From NCBI GenBank assembly GCA_964418255.1, contig CAYQKV010000010.1, positions 22,629 to 86,628 on the forward strand: DNA of 64,000 bases. The letters run 5' to 3'. Below are positions 1 to 8,482 of this stretch, in pieces. Made by a program: the position numbers and the translations under genes. The notes under the pieces were generated by a model. The model was not told the origin of the DNA. It ran no database searches and saw only the letters and a list, made by a program, of their open reading frames with translations. The DNA is from CAG-1782 sp964418255 (GTDB lineage Bacteria; Bacillota; Clostridia; Christensenellales; DTU072). Position 1 is the stretch's first letter; each line of letters starts with the position of its first letter.

Positions 1-842
1 ACATCCTCAACGAGTTCACCGTAGAACAGAACATCGCTCTCGCTTTGGAGTTGCAAAACAAAAAACCGACCAAAGCGGTTATAGAAAAGATTCTTGCCGA
101 CGTCGACCTTACGAATTTTGCCTCGCGCAGACCCAACACGCTGTCGGGCGGGCAGAAGCAGCGCGTGGCAATAGCGCGTGCGCTTGTCAAGGAACCGGAA
201 ATCATTATGGCAGACGAGCCGACGGGCGCGCTTGACAGTAAAACCGGTCAGCAAGTATTCGACACTCTCAAAAAACTTTCCGAAAACAAGCTCGTAATCG
301 TTATTTCTCACGACCGTGATTTTGCGGAACAGTACGGCGACCGCATTATCGAGCTTAAAGACGGCAAAATTATTTCCGACCAGACGCGCGCTACCGAAGG
401 CGAAGGCGCAAAAAACGTGCGTTTTTACGGCACGGACACCGTCACGGTAAGCAACGGCGCGGAAATTACCGACGCGGAACTTGAAAGCATACGCGATTTT
501 TTATCTAAATCCGGCGGTTCGGCCGTCATATCCACTTCGCGCGAAAAAATAGCTAAGTTCAAGGAAGACCGTCCCGAAATAAGCGTAGGCACGTTCGAAA
601 ACATCAAGGAACAGCCCGCACTCAAACAGTACGCGCCGCAAAAACTCATACGCTCGCACCTGCCCGTAAAACACGCCGTAAAAATGGGCGCGGGGAGTCT
701 GAAAACCAAGCCCGTAAGACTTATGTTTACCATATTCCTTTCGGTTATAGCGTTTGTATTGTTCGGGCTTGCGTCCACTTTAATGCTGTTCGACGAGCAC
801 AGCGTGCGCGTGCAGACGTATAGGGACGCGCATATCGACTAG
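1..842 (+). CDS. ABC transporter ATPase fused to permease, N-terminal part (cut by window edge, ends at in-frame TAG)
   Basis: The reading frame is open from base 3, so the true start lies left of the window. The translation shows the end of the Q-loop region, the signature LSGGQKQRVAIARAL, the Walker B region IIMADEPTGALDS and the switch histidine in VISHDRD. This is a MacB/LolD-type ATPase that powers export or stripping of envelope substrates. After a linker of about 100 residues comes one membrane helix (LMFTIFLSVIAFVLFG), the start of a permease half. The frame stops at TAG 840-842, but the same frame stays open from 843 to 2915 and encodes the rest of the permease. So this is one gene with a premature stop, or a sequencing error. 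TAG ends other genes here normally (for example at 14388-14390), which argues against recoding. Confidence 0.85.
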   Translation, partial: ILNEFTVEQNIALALELQNKKPTKAVIEKILADVDLTNFASRRPNTLSGGQKQRVAIARALVKEPEIIMADEPTGALDSKTGQQVFDTLKKLSENKLVIVISHDRDFAEQYGDRIIELKDGKIISDQTRATEGEGAKNVRFYGTDTVTVSNGAEITDAELESIRDFLSKSGGSAVISTSREKIAKFKEDRPEISVGTFENIKEQPALKQYAPQKLIRSHLPVKHAVKMGAGSLKTKPVRLMFTIFLSVIAFVLFGLASTLMLFDEHSVRVQTYRDAHID

Positions 843-2915
843 ATTGCCATAGGCAAAGAATATCAAATAACGGATACCTACGACGGCTATTCGTACAGCT
901 ATTTCAACGACACCAAAATGACGAACGAGGATTATCAATCTCTTGCCGAAAAGTACGAAAAGTCCATACCCGCCGTCTGTCGGGAAATACAAATAAGCAA
1001 TCTCAATCTGAGCGCCAATGCCGCGCAATTCTATTCGCAGTACATCAATACCGTAATACCCGCAAGTCCCGTTTTGACGTTAATCGCCGGCAGAATGCCC
1101 GAAGCAAACGACGAAATCGCCGTAACCGACTTTTTATACGACGCTTTCAAATCAAAGGAAAGCAAATTTACGTATACCAAAAACGGTCAAAAGGTTGCCC
1201 TTACTATAAATAGTCCGCAGGACATTTTGTATAGCGCGCAAAATCCGGTGACCGTTCGCAATAACGACGACGAATATAAAATAGTCGGCGTGTTCAAGGG
1301 CAACACCGTCGCGTCCGATTATCAATCGCTCAAAGAAAAAGCCGACAACAACGAATATCTCGAAAATATGGGATTCGGCGAGTACCTATGGTATGAAGAG
1401 AGCCGCATAGGTATGTACTCGACGATAGCCGTCACGCCGTCTCTGTTTGCCGAGTTAAAAAATCTGAGCGGCGGCAGCGTGAGCGCAAGCAAATACTTTA
1501 GGTACAGCGACAATGCTCCGTATCTTGCTTTCGATAAAGACGATTACGTCAATTTTTATTATTTAGCCGCCTACGACGGCAATAAACTTCCCGTATACGG
1601 TTTAGGCGGAAACCTGATAACCAACGTCGGCAACGGCGAAATCGCGTTAAGTTACAACCTGGTCGCGTCTTATTTCTGCCGTAGATTTAATGCGTTTCAA
1701 AGCGAGCTTGAAAATGATGAAGAGTATCAAAATACGTTGTATGCCAAGCTCCAAGAATTGCAAGAAACATATAAAAGCGAGCACGCATATCCGCAAGAAA
1801 GCGATTTTGAAGATATTGACGGCAATGTCGATTATGACGCATACAACGCCGCAATCGAAATTTGGAATGAAAATTGCGACGAATACGTAAGCGATACGAT
1901 TGTATCTTTCCGCCGCGATTACGCGTATTTACAACTTGTTAAGCAATATGAAACCGCCGCGGAAACAGCGTATAGAGCGAAAAATCCCGAACCGACAAAC
2001 GGTCAATCGTCGGAACACAACGCCTGGGAAAACGGACTATACGACGCGCTGTACAATGCGAATCCCATTCGACAGCTCGATAATATAAGCCGCGACTATG
2101 ACGGCAACTACACTCTTTCCGATTTTCAAGCGGTGTTCGCCGACGTAGTCAACCTGTTCGACGAACTCGGTTTGGAGTTGGGACTTACTATTTACGACGA
2201 CACCACGTCCGAGACAAGCGTCGCTCTCGTCGGGTACTATGAACGTACGGACAGCGATACTATGTATTTAGGCGCCGACCTGTACGAAAACTTCTTCCGG
2301 GCAGATAACGATTACTATCAATCCGATACCAAGTACGAAGAACCGCAAGACGCGTATATCGACTACGTGTACGTCCCGTACGACGGCTCGACGTCGCGCA
2401 TAAACAGTATTCTGGATTTGCACGGCAAACTGAATAATGACGATTCCGCTTTATGTATTAAAAACACTGTAAACCAACAGCTCGACACCGTAATAAATAT
2501 GGCGTCCGTGCTGGAAATCAGCTTTATCATTGCAGGCGCGGTGTTTGCGTTGTTTGCATTTCTGTTGATGTTCAATTTTATTTCGGCGTCCATTACCGCC
2601 AAAAAGAAGGACATAGGCATTCTTCGCGCAATAGGCGCAAGAACGACCGACGTGTTCAAGATATTCGTTTCCGAAGCGTTCATAATCGCCGCGATATGTT
2701 TTGTAATATCCACGGCTGCGTCTTTCGGATTGTGCGTGCTGCTTAACTCCATAATAATGAACGACGTAGGACTAAGCGTCAGCCTGTTCGCATTCGGACC
2801 GCTTTCGGTGCTTTGCATCTTGGGCGTCGCGCTTGTTACCGCGCTTGTATCCACGATAATCCCCGTGGCAATATATTCGCGCAAACCGCCTATCGCGAGC
2901 ATAAGAGCTCTTTAA
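843..2915 (+). CDS. FtsX-like ABC permease, C-terminal part after in-frame TAG
   Basis: This frame continues directly from the ATPase part after the TAG at 840-842; the first ATG is at 918. It encodes a large extracellular domain of more than 500 residues and ends in the three-helix FtsX/MacB permease domain. Recognisable pieces are FIIAGAVFALFAFLLMFNF, the coupling segment KKKDIGILRAIGA and two more helices before the end IASIRAL. The upstream half supplies the ATPase and the first helix. If the TAG is real, this half has lost its own membrane anchor and translation signal, because no Shine-Dalgarno site precedes 918. The last bases of the gene are shared with the tRNA-Arg-linked repeat unit (gctctttaatc), so the gene end lies at an island boundary. 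Confidence 0.8.
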   Translation: MAIGKEYQITDTYDGYSYSYFNDTKMTNEDYQSLAEKYEKSIPAVCREIQISNLNLSANAAQFYSQYINTVIPASPVLTLIAGRMPEANDEIAVTDFLYDAFKSKESKFTYTKNGQKVALTINSPQDILYSAQNPVTVRNNDDEYKIVGVFKGNTVASDYQSLKEKADNNEYLENMGFGEYLWYEESRIGMYSTIAVTPSLFAELKNLSGGSVSASKYFRYSDNAPYLAFDKDDYVNFYYLAAYDGNKLPVYGLGGNLITNVGNGEIALSYNLVASYFCRRFNAFQSELENDEEYQNTLYAKLQELQETYKSEHAYPQESDFEDIDGNVDYDAYNAAIEIWNENCDEYVSDTIVSFRRDYAYLQLVKQYETAAETAYRAKNPEPTNGQSSEHNAWENGLYDALYNANPIRQLDNISRDYDGNYTLSDFQAVFADVVNLFDELGLELGLTIYDDTTSETSVALVGYYERTDSDTMYLGADLYENFFRADNDYYQSDTKYEEPQDAYIDYVYVPYDGSTSRINSILDLHGKLNNDDSALCIKNTVNQQLDTVINMASVLEISFIIAGAVFALFAFLLMFNFISASITAKKKDIGILRAIGARTTDVFKIFVSEAFIIAAICFVISTAASFGLCVLLNSIIMNDVGLSVSLFAFGPLSVLCILGVALVTALVSTIIPVAIYSRKPPIASIRAL

Positions 2916-2975
2916 TCGGTGCTTGTCGGGCTTCGCTTGCGAACCTCGACGTTCTTCGCTTTCATATGTGCAAAA
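2905..2975. repeat. Diverged copy of the tRNA-Arg-linked repeat unit
   Basis: The stretch from gctctttaatc through cttcgcttgcgaacct to the catatg-tgcaaaagct region matches the middle of the 168-bp units found at 5845-6180, with several mismatches. It begins inside the last codons of the ABC permease gene. Together with the array at 5.7-6.4 kb it brackets the AT-rich restriction-modification island. Confidence 0.6.
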
Positions 2976-3037
2976 GCTAATTCTTTTGAAATAAATTCCC
3001 AAAGTTCTTGCTTATCAGAATTTGCAGGTAATGTAGG

Positions 3038-3330
3038 TCATACCTTACTACATATTTGACTTGCAATTCTTATTTTGTCCTTATCTATATCATTAAACAG
3101 TACATTAAATTGCTTTTCAGTATTGCCTTGGGCGACATTACAAAAGATATTAGGGCCTTCAACTGCTGTACATAGTTCGCCGTCCAAATAATTCCAGCGT
3201 TGCTCATACAATCTATAAAATTTATATTATCATTCTCTCTATTGCAAGCAGCAAAAAGCCATTGTCTTACATATTCACGAATATACTGAATTTTATGCCG
3301 TGTATGTTCTTTTTTATTTATCAAATACAC
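3038..3330 (-). pseudogene. Remnant of three-Cys-motif partner protein (TcmP-like), frameshifted and truncated
   Basis: The open part reads HTRHKIQYIREYVRQWLF and then NINFIDCMSNAGI, which resembles the N-terminus of TcmP-type proteins (a Rossmann-like family found beside phage Gp37/Gp68-like radical SAM proteins). After GI the frame breaks. The next frame continues the homology as YLDGELCTAVEGPN, then VLFNDIDKDKIRI, and stops at 3038. One small indel near 3190 explains this. The C-terminal part of the family (normally over 250 residues) is missing. It lies just downstream of the restriction endonuclease gene on the same strand, so it looks like a decayed defence-island gene. Family assignment rests on remembered motifs. 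Confidence 0.5.
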
Positions 3331-3385
3331 TTTTCAGTTTCTAAAATTTCGCTAAAATTTGTATTCATTTATTCCCCAAAAATAA

Positions 3386-4096
3386 TTACAAGCTCTTAAT
3401 TGCGTGTACAACCTTATCTATAAATTTTTCATAATTGTTATAAATTATAGAACTACCAAAATCAAAATTTAAATCTGATATAGTCATATCAAATTCGTTA
3501 TTTAAATAAAACTCTTCATATTCTTTTTTATCAGCAAATGTATGACTTACGTCATTGTTTTGAATATGTACAATAAATACAAGCGTTTTAACGGGTGTAT
3601 GTAAAAATTCATTGACATCGTCTTTTGATAAAACAATATATTTCTTTAAATTATGTTCGTTAATTTTTTCGGGTTTCGAAATTTCACCACCCTTTTTAAA
3701 ATAAGGAACACTATCAGGAATTATAAAAATCTGAAAATATGGAATTTTAGCTGAGCGAATATTCGCTGTTTCGCCAAGCATATTTTCGAAGTAATTATTT
3801 GAGTTCTGCTGATAATTGCTCATTACATATTTAACAGCTATGCCCGCAATAGGTTTCTTGCGTTCAGTAATAGTAATATCGACTGCTTTATCTACATATC
3901 TTCCGTTAATTTTCTTTTCTTTACCCGCTTCAAAACCCAACGAATAAACTTTATAATCATTATCGTTTAACCGCTCTTGCAAATCTTCTGAAATAGCGCC
4001 GTGTAAAACGCATAATTTTTTATTACTTCTTGCGCCCGTCTGCAAATAGGTAATAAACGATTTTTTAAGAATAGCTAAAAATTGAGAATTGTTCAT
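3386..4096 (-). CDS. Putative type II restriction endonuclease
   Basis: A protein of about 236 residues encoded directly after, and overlapping by 32 bp, an N6-adenine methyltransferase of the Eco57I/TaqI type. That arrangement is typical of restriction-modification pairs. The central region DITITERKKPI followed by AVKYVMSNYQQNSNNYFENM has the shape of a PD-(D/E)XK nuclease core (Asp, then beta strand with Lys), although the expected acidic residue two before the Lys is Ala. The start was set at the ATG at 4096, which has AAAGGA 12 bases upstream; an extension to 4132 would need a TTG start without a ribosome site. Base composition is AT-rich compared with the flanking core genes, which fits transfer. 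The cleavage specificity cannot be read from the sequence. Confidence 0.6.
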   Translation of the reverse strand: MNNSQFLAILKKSFITYLQTGARSNKKLCVLHGAISEDLQERLNDNDYKVYSLGFEAGKEKKINGRYVDKAVDITITERKKPIAGIAVKYVMSNYQQNSNNYFENMLGETANIRSAKIPYFQIFIIPDSVPYFKKGGEISKPEKINEHNLKKYIVLSKDDVNEFLHTPVKTLVFIVHIQNNDVSHTFADKKEYEEFYLNNEFDMTISDLNFDFGSSIIYNNYEKFIDKVVHAIKSL

Positions 4097-5534
4097 TTTC
4101 AAATCCGTTCCTTTGTGAGTATTTATATTCAAGATAATTTTTTAAATCTTTCGACGAGAAAGTATAATAGCCGCCGCTCTTATATTTTCCAAGCAGAGAT
4201 ATATAGGAAATAAAGTCTTCGCTATATATCATTTCTCTTAATTCAATTTCAGGAACTTCGGTCAAAATGTAAAGTCCACTATAAACGCCAATGCCCGTAT
4301 CACATTTTATAAGTTTTAAATCGGATTGCGTTTTAATCAGCGCGTTAATAGAATATTTGCACCGATAAACATCGTTTATCCCTTGCGTCCTTCCAAACCC
4401 ATACCAACCGCTATTTTTTTCTAAACTACGGGCTAACAGCAATTCTTTATGAACTTCAAAGTAATTTTTAATTTTTGAATTTGCCGTTAAATCTTCAAAT
4501 GGAACTAACTTGCCTTTGGTGTAAGGAAAAATACATTTATATTGCTTACCTGTTGACGCTTTTACGATAGGTATGGTAAATTCGTCAAAATTAAAGTTAC
4601 CGATAAAAAAACTGTCGGCAAGAGTAGCAAAACCATTTTTAACGGCGAAATGGTCTTTTGCCGTGTTAAAGTTTAAAATATTTTTCAATTCTTCTAATCT
4701 TTTCTTTTCTGAAAAATAGAAATTATCACATATAAAATAGTCTTCTACACTTAATGTATCTACATAATAAGGAAAATTATTTTTATCTTCAAACTGATAA
4801 TAATCTGTTGTTGTGTTTTGACGATTGTTTTTTAAAATCGTAATGGTCGTATATGTGGTTGCGGTAAATGCCTGAAAATGCTTTAAATCTACTATTTTTT
4901 CAAGCAAATTGTTATTTACTAAATGTAAACGCATATATTTACCTGCAAGACTGTTAAAAAACGAACTCGGCGTTATATAGCCTAACACACCGTTTTCATT
5001 AAGCATATTTAAACCGATTTCGTAAAAAACGATATACAAATCGGTCATACCGTTCTGAGCGAAAGAAAATTTTTTAATGCTGCCAAAGCTAGTGCCTAAA
5101 TTATGAACTCTTACATAAGGCGGATTTCCTAAAACAAAGTCCATTTTTCCGTTATATTTATTTACCGTCAAAGTGTCGGCGCAGTTTATGTCCCAAATAA
5201 CGCTGTTTAAGCCGTACCGACTAACTATATTATTTAGATTTGCGACGCACTTTTTACTTTCGAATTCGTCTATTTCGATACCGTGAATATAGGTAGATAA
5301 TTCTTCCGACAGCGTTTGCCGATTATCACTTATTTTTAAAAACTCTTTACAATATCTATCTACAATGGCAACCAAAAATGCTCCATCACCGCAACTATTG
5401 TCAATGGCGTGTTTTTTTAATATCGCCTGCCCATGATAGCTTGATAAATCAAGGACGTTATCAACGATAAATTCAGGCGTGTAAAATCGCCCATTAAGTT
5501 TTTCGGTTGACACCGCTAACGCTTCCGTTTTCAT
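4065..5534 (-). CDS. Type II N6-adenine DNA methyltransferase (Eco57I/TaqI-like)
   Basis: A 489-residue protein that should methylate the N6 of adenine in its target site and protect the host from the neighbouring nuclease. Motif I appears near residue 46 as DNSCGDGAF (cofactor AdoMet). The catalytic motif IV NPPY lies in LGNPPYVRVHN near residue 137. Motif order I then IV, with the recognition domain at the C-terminus, fits the gamma class. The C-terminal half (FAVKNGFATLADSFFIG and LARSLEKNSGWYGFGRTQG) resembles the TaqI-like specificity domain. The gene is AT-rich and its stop overlaps the start of the endonuclease gene. It sits between a diverged repeat at 2.9 kb and the tRNA-Arg array, so it is probably island cargo. 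Confidence 0.85.
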   Translation of the reverse strand: MKTEALAVSTEKLNGRFYTPEFIVDNVLDLSSYHGQAILKKHAIDNSCGDGAFLVAIVDRYCKEFLKISDNRQTLSEELSTYIHGIEIDEFESKKCVANLNNIVSRYGLNSVIWDINCADTLTVNKYNGKMDFVLGNPPYVRVHNLGTSFGSIKKFSFAQNGMTDLYIVFYEIGLNMLNENGVLGYITPSSFFNSLAGKYMRLHLVNNNLLEKIVDLKHFQAFTATTYTTITILKNNRQNTTTDYYQFEDKNNFPYYVDTLSVEDYFICDNFYFSEKKRLEELKNILNFNTAKDHFAVKNGFATLADSFFIGNFNFDEFTIPIVKASTGKQYKCIFPYTKGKLVPFEDLTANSKIKNYFEVHKELLLARSLEKNSGWYGFGRTQGINDVYRCKYSINALIKTQSDLKLIKCDTGIGVYSGLYILTEVPEIELREMIYSEDFISYISLLGKYKSGGYYTFSSKDLKNYLEYKYSQRNGFENEQFSIFSYS

Positions 5535-5716
5535 ATATACGAATTTATTATATTATACTTGAGCTTTTTTCGCAATAGTTTGGATTATTCAAAATTGTTT
5601 AAAATTTAATTTATGGCGCGGGCACTTGAATGAACAAGCGCGTGGCTACGCCGCGCGGACAAGCTCACGCCTAAAAGAAAGAAATTGAACGAATCAAAGA
5701 TATTTGAAACGCCGAG

Positions 5717-6335
5717 CGGAAAGGGCGTTCGCCGCTAAACCACATTTTAACGCTTTTAAAGCGGTGCCCGTCAGGCTTCGCTTGCGAACCTCGACGTTCT
5801 TCACTTCCATATGCTCGAATGCTACAACCTTTGTTGTACATTTTTGGCGCGCCATAGGGGCTAACTCGCATATGTCTTTCAAATTTATTTTTTTCCGTCA
5901 AGGTCGTTTTCTCTGTGCTCTTTAATCAGTGCTCGTCAGGCTTCGCTTGCGAACCTTGTAGAGGTTCTTCACTCCCCTATGCGCAAAAGCTACAACCCTT
6001 GTTGTACCTTTTTGGCGCGCCATAGGGGCTAACTCGCATATGTCTTTCAAATTTATTTTTTTCCGTCAAGGTCGTTTTCTCTGTGCTCTTTAATCAGTGC
6101 TCGTCAGGCTTCGCTTGCGAACCTTGTAGAGGTTCTTCACTCCCCTATGCGCAAAAGCTACAACCCTTGTTGTACCTTTTTGGCGCGCCATAGGGGCTAA
6201 CTCGCATATGTCTTTCAAATTTATTTTTTTCCGTCAAGGTCGTTTTCTCTACGCTCTTTAGGTGGTGCTCGTTGGGTTTGCCTGTCGACAAACCTGCGAA
6301 CCTTGTAGAGGTTCTTCGCTTCCCTATGGCGCACA
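5717..6335. repeat. tRNA-Arg-linked tandem repeat array (168-bp units)
   Basis: Two units, 5845-6012 and 6013-6180, appear identical by eye over 168 bp; a third starts at 6181, is identical for about 70 bp and then diverges up to the tRNA gene. A diverged half unit lies at 5717-5844. Each unit starts with TGGCGCGCCATAGGGG, which is the reverse complement of the last 16 bases of the tRNA-Arg (5845, 6013, 6181, and 6375 in the tRNA itself). Each unit also contains, on the plus strand, an inverted partial copy of the tRNA 3' half (TAGAGGTTC then CCCTATG; 5959-5984, 6127-6152, 6306-6332) and a hairpin with arms TTCGC and GCGAA. No open frame here looks like a real protein. Confidence 0.85.
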
Positions 6336-6374
6336 AAAAAAAACCTACAAACCTGAATGGTTTGCAGGGTTTTT
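6335..6374 (-). terminator. Intrinsic terminator of tRNA-Arg
   Basis: On the minus strand, directly after the CCA end, CCTGCAAACC pairs with GGTTTGTAGG around the loop ATTCA, followed by a run of T. Similar but shorter hairpins (arms TACAAC and GTTGTA) occupy the same place in each upstream repeat unit. Confidence 0.8.
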
Positions 6375-6451
6375 TGGCGCGCCATAGGGGGTTCGAACCT
6401 CTAGCCTTTGGTTCCGTAGACCAACGCTCTATCCAGTTGGGCTAATGGCGC
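6375..6451 (-). tRNA. tRNA-Arg (anticodon ACG)
   Basis: A 77-base gene with encoded CCA. The acceptor stem GCGCCAT pairs perfectly with ATGGCGC. The anticodon stem TTGGT/ACCAA closes the loop CTACGGA, giving anticodon ACG for CGU/CGC arginine codons. The T loop is TTCGAAC; its stem has one mismatch. Its 3' end is repeated three times in the array to its left, which is typical of a site used by integrating elements. Confidence 0.93.
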
Positions 6452-6565
6452 ATTTCTTTATTTGCGCTTTATATTGTATTGCCTTTTTCTCGAAAAGTCA
6501 AGGTTTTCGCCGTATGTTTTGCCTTTAATTTTTTCCTTCCTTTTTCTTCCCGTATTCACTCCTTG

Positions 6566-6650
6566 CTAAAAAGGAAAACGCCCGCGCGTTTCGCTTCGGG
6601 CGTTCATTTTTCGAAAAGTTCGCCGCGGAAAATTTCCGCGGCAAACTTTT
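6566..6650 (-). terminator. Tandem terminators after amt
   Basis: Two strong hairpins follow the amt stop on the minus strand. The first (6614-6650) has arms AAGTTTGCCGCGGAAA and TTTCCGCGGCGAACTT. The second (6573-6605) has arms GAACGCCCG and CGGGCGTTTTC followed by a T-rich run. Confidence 0.75.
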
Positions 6651-6655
6651 ATCCT

Positions 6656-8443
6656 TTATTCCACGTCCTGTAACGCCGCGTATCCTTCTTCTCCCGTACG
6701 CACTTTAACTACGTTCTCCACGTCGTACACGAAAATCTTTCCGTCTCCGATATGTCCCGTATAAAGCGTTTTCTTCGCCGTTTCGATTACCTCTCTCACC
6801 GGCACCTTGCTCACCACTATATCGACCTGAATTTTAGGAAGCAGCGTGGGTTCGACCATAACGCCTCTGTAATACTCGGGTTTGCCTTTTTGGGCTCCGC
6901 AACCCATTACGTGGGATACCGTCATTCCCGTTATACCTATATTCATCATCGCGTCTTTCAAAGTTTCCAGCATACGCTCTTTGCATATGATTTCCACTTT
7001 GGTAAACTTCGGCGTGCCCTCTTTCTTTTCCGCTTTTACGGGCGTTTCGTCATAAAACGCAGGCATTTCCTTTACTTCCACCGCTTCCGCAACGGGCACG
7101 TCTCCGGTAACCGCTATCGCTTCGGGATAAGCGATATTTTCCACTGCGGGAACGAAATCGGCGTACGCGCTCGGAAGTCCGTGTTCGGTAATATCCAAAC
7201 CTCTCAATTCTTCTTCGGGCGAAACCCTCAATCCTATCGTCTTTTTCAGCGCAAAGAATACAAGGAACATCGTTACTCCCGTCCAGGCGAGGATACAAAC
7301 TATTCCGAGAATCTGCACTCCGAGCACTTTCATACCCGCGGCAAAACTCGTACCGTGAATAAGCGCGTATATCGGTCCGTCTACTCCTGCGGAAGCCGTA
7401 GCGGTAGAGAACAAGCCCGCGGCAATCGTACCCCACACGCCGTTTGCAAAATGCACCGCCACCGCGCCTACGGGGTCGTCTATATGCAATTTTACGTCCA
7501 GCAAAAGCACGACGACGACTACGAGTATACCGCTCACCGCGCCGATAATCGCAGAACCTATAAGGTCGACCGTATGGCACCCTGCCGTCACCGCCACCAA
7601 ACCTGCGAGCGAGGCGTTAAGGCACATAGACACGTCGGGTTTTTTATTCTTTATCCAGGTATAAATCATACATACCACCGTCGCTACCGCGGGCGCAATC
7701 GTCGTGGTAAGGAATATTTGCGCGAGTTGCGTTCCGTCCGTCGCCGCCGCTCCGTTAAAGCCGTACCAACCGAACCAAAGTATGAACACGCCCAGCGCGC
7801 CGATGGGGATATTGTGTCCTGGAAACGCGTTTACCTTCGTAACTTTTCCTTCCGCGTTTCTTATGTATTTTCCCATACGGGGACCTACCATTATCGCGCC
7901 TATAAGCGCGGTAAGTCCGCCTACGGAGTGAATTACCGCCGAGCCGGCAAAGTCTATGAACCCGAGCTTAGTAAGCCAACCGCCGCCCCATACCCAGTGC
8001 GCCTCGATAGGATAAACTATAAGGCTTATCATAAACGAATAAATGCAATAGGACAAAAATTTCGTTCTTTCCGCCATCGCCCCCGAAACGATTGTCGCCG
8101 CCGTCGCGCAGAACACGAGGTTGAATACGAACGTAGACCAGTCATAAGTGTCGAAATTTTTAATTATCCCCGCCGTAGGCGTTCCGAGAAACCCGCCCAA
8201 TGCGTCCGCGCCGAGCATTAACCCCGCGCCCAGCAAAATAAACGCCACCGTGCCGATACAGAAGTCCATAAGGTTCTTCATTATGATGTTACCGGCGTTT
8301 TTCGCACGGGTAAAGCCCGTCTCGACCATCGCAAAGCCCGCTTGCATAAAGAACACGAGCGCGGCTCCGATTAAAAACCATATTCCGAAAGCGGTATCCG
8401 TTACCGTCTTCTCAATCAACGCTGTAATGTTTTCGGCTGTCAT
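6656..8443 (-). CDS. amt: Ammonium transporter with C-terminal PII domain (Amt-GlnK fusion)
   Basis: A 595-residue membrane protein. Residues 1 to about 410 form an Amt channel with about 11 helices and conserved pieces such as AHWVWGGG and AVHFANGVWG, carrying ammonium into the cell. A linker of about 70 residues, rich in Ala, Val and Glu, leads to a full PII domain of about 115 residues. It has a T-loop region GKPEYYRGVMVEP and the B-loop TGHIGDGKIFVY that binds ATP or ADP. In most bacteria PII (GlnK) is a separate protein that plugs Amt; here the regulator is tethered. The gene starts 39 bp after glnN on the same strand and shares its promoter and leader attenuator. The pairing lets uptake and glutamine synthesis be expressed together. 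Confidence 0.95.
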   Translation of the reverse strand: MTAENITALIEKTVTDTAFGIWFLIGAALVFFMQAGFAMVETGFTRAKNAGNIIMKNLMDFCIGTVAFILLGAGLMLGADALGGFLGTPTAGIIKNFDTYDWSTFVFNLVFCATAATIVSGAMAERTKFLSYCIYSFMISLIVYPIEAHWVWGGGWLTKLGFIDFAGSAVIHSVGGLTALIGAIMVGPRMGKYIRNAEGKVTKVNAFPGHNIPIGALGVFILWFGWYGFNGAAATDGTQLAQIFLTTTIAPAVATVVCMIYTWIKNKKPDVSMCLNASLAGLVAVTAGCHTVDLIGSAIIGAVSGILVVVVVLLLDVKLHIDDPVGAVAVHFANGVWGTIAAGLFSTATASAGVDGPIYALIHGTSFAAGMKVLGVQILGIVCILAWTGVTMFLVFFALKKTIGLRVSPEEELRGLDITEHGLPSAYADFVPAVENIAYPEAIAVTGDVPVAEAVEVKEMPAFYDETPVKAEKKEGTPKFTKVEIICKERMLETLKDAMMNIGITGMTVSHVMGCGAQKGKPEYYRGVMVEPTLLPKIQVDIVVSKVPVREVIETAKKTLYTGHIGDGKIFVYDVENVVKVRTGEEGYAALQDVE

Positions 8444-8482
8444 TTTTCAATCCTCCAAAAATAAGTTTTCCTCACAACTTCC

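Noticed and set aside
840..842. Genome-wide TAG recoding
   Set aside because: Several intact genes end in TAG, and reading through them would run into the next genes.
5671..6336. Small open frames in the tRNA-Arg array
   Set aside because: They recur only because the DNA unit recurs; no ribosome sites and no protein-like sequence.
5845..6374. CRISPR array
   Set aside because: Units are 168 bp and identical throughout, with no short repeat and variable spacers and no cas genes.
6752..8221. Long open frame opposite amt
   Set aside because: Composition is Arg, His and Tyr rich as expected for the complement of a GC-rich gene; no family motifs; amt itself is certain.
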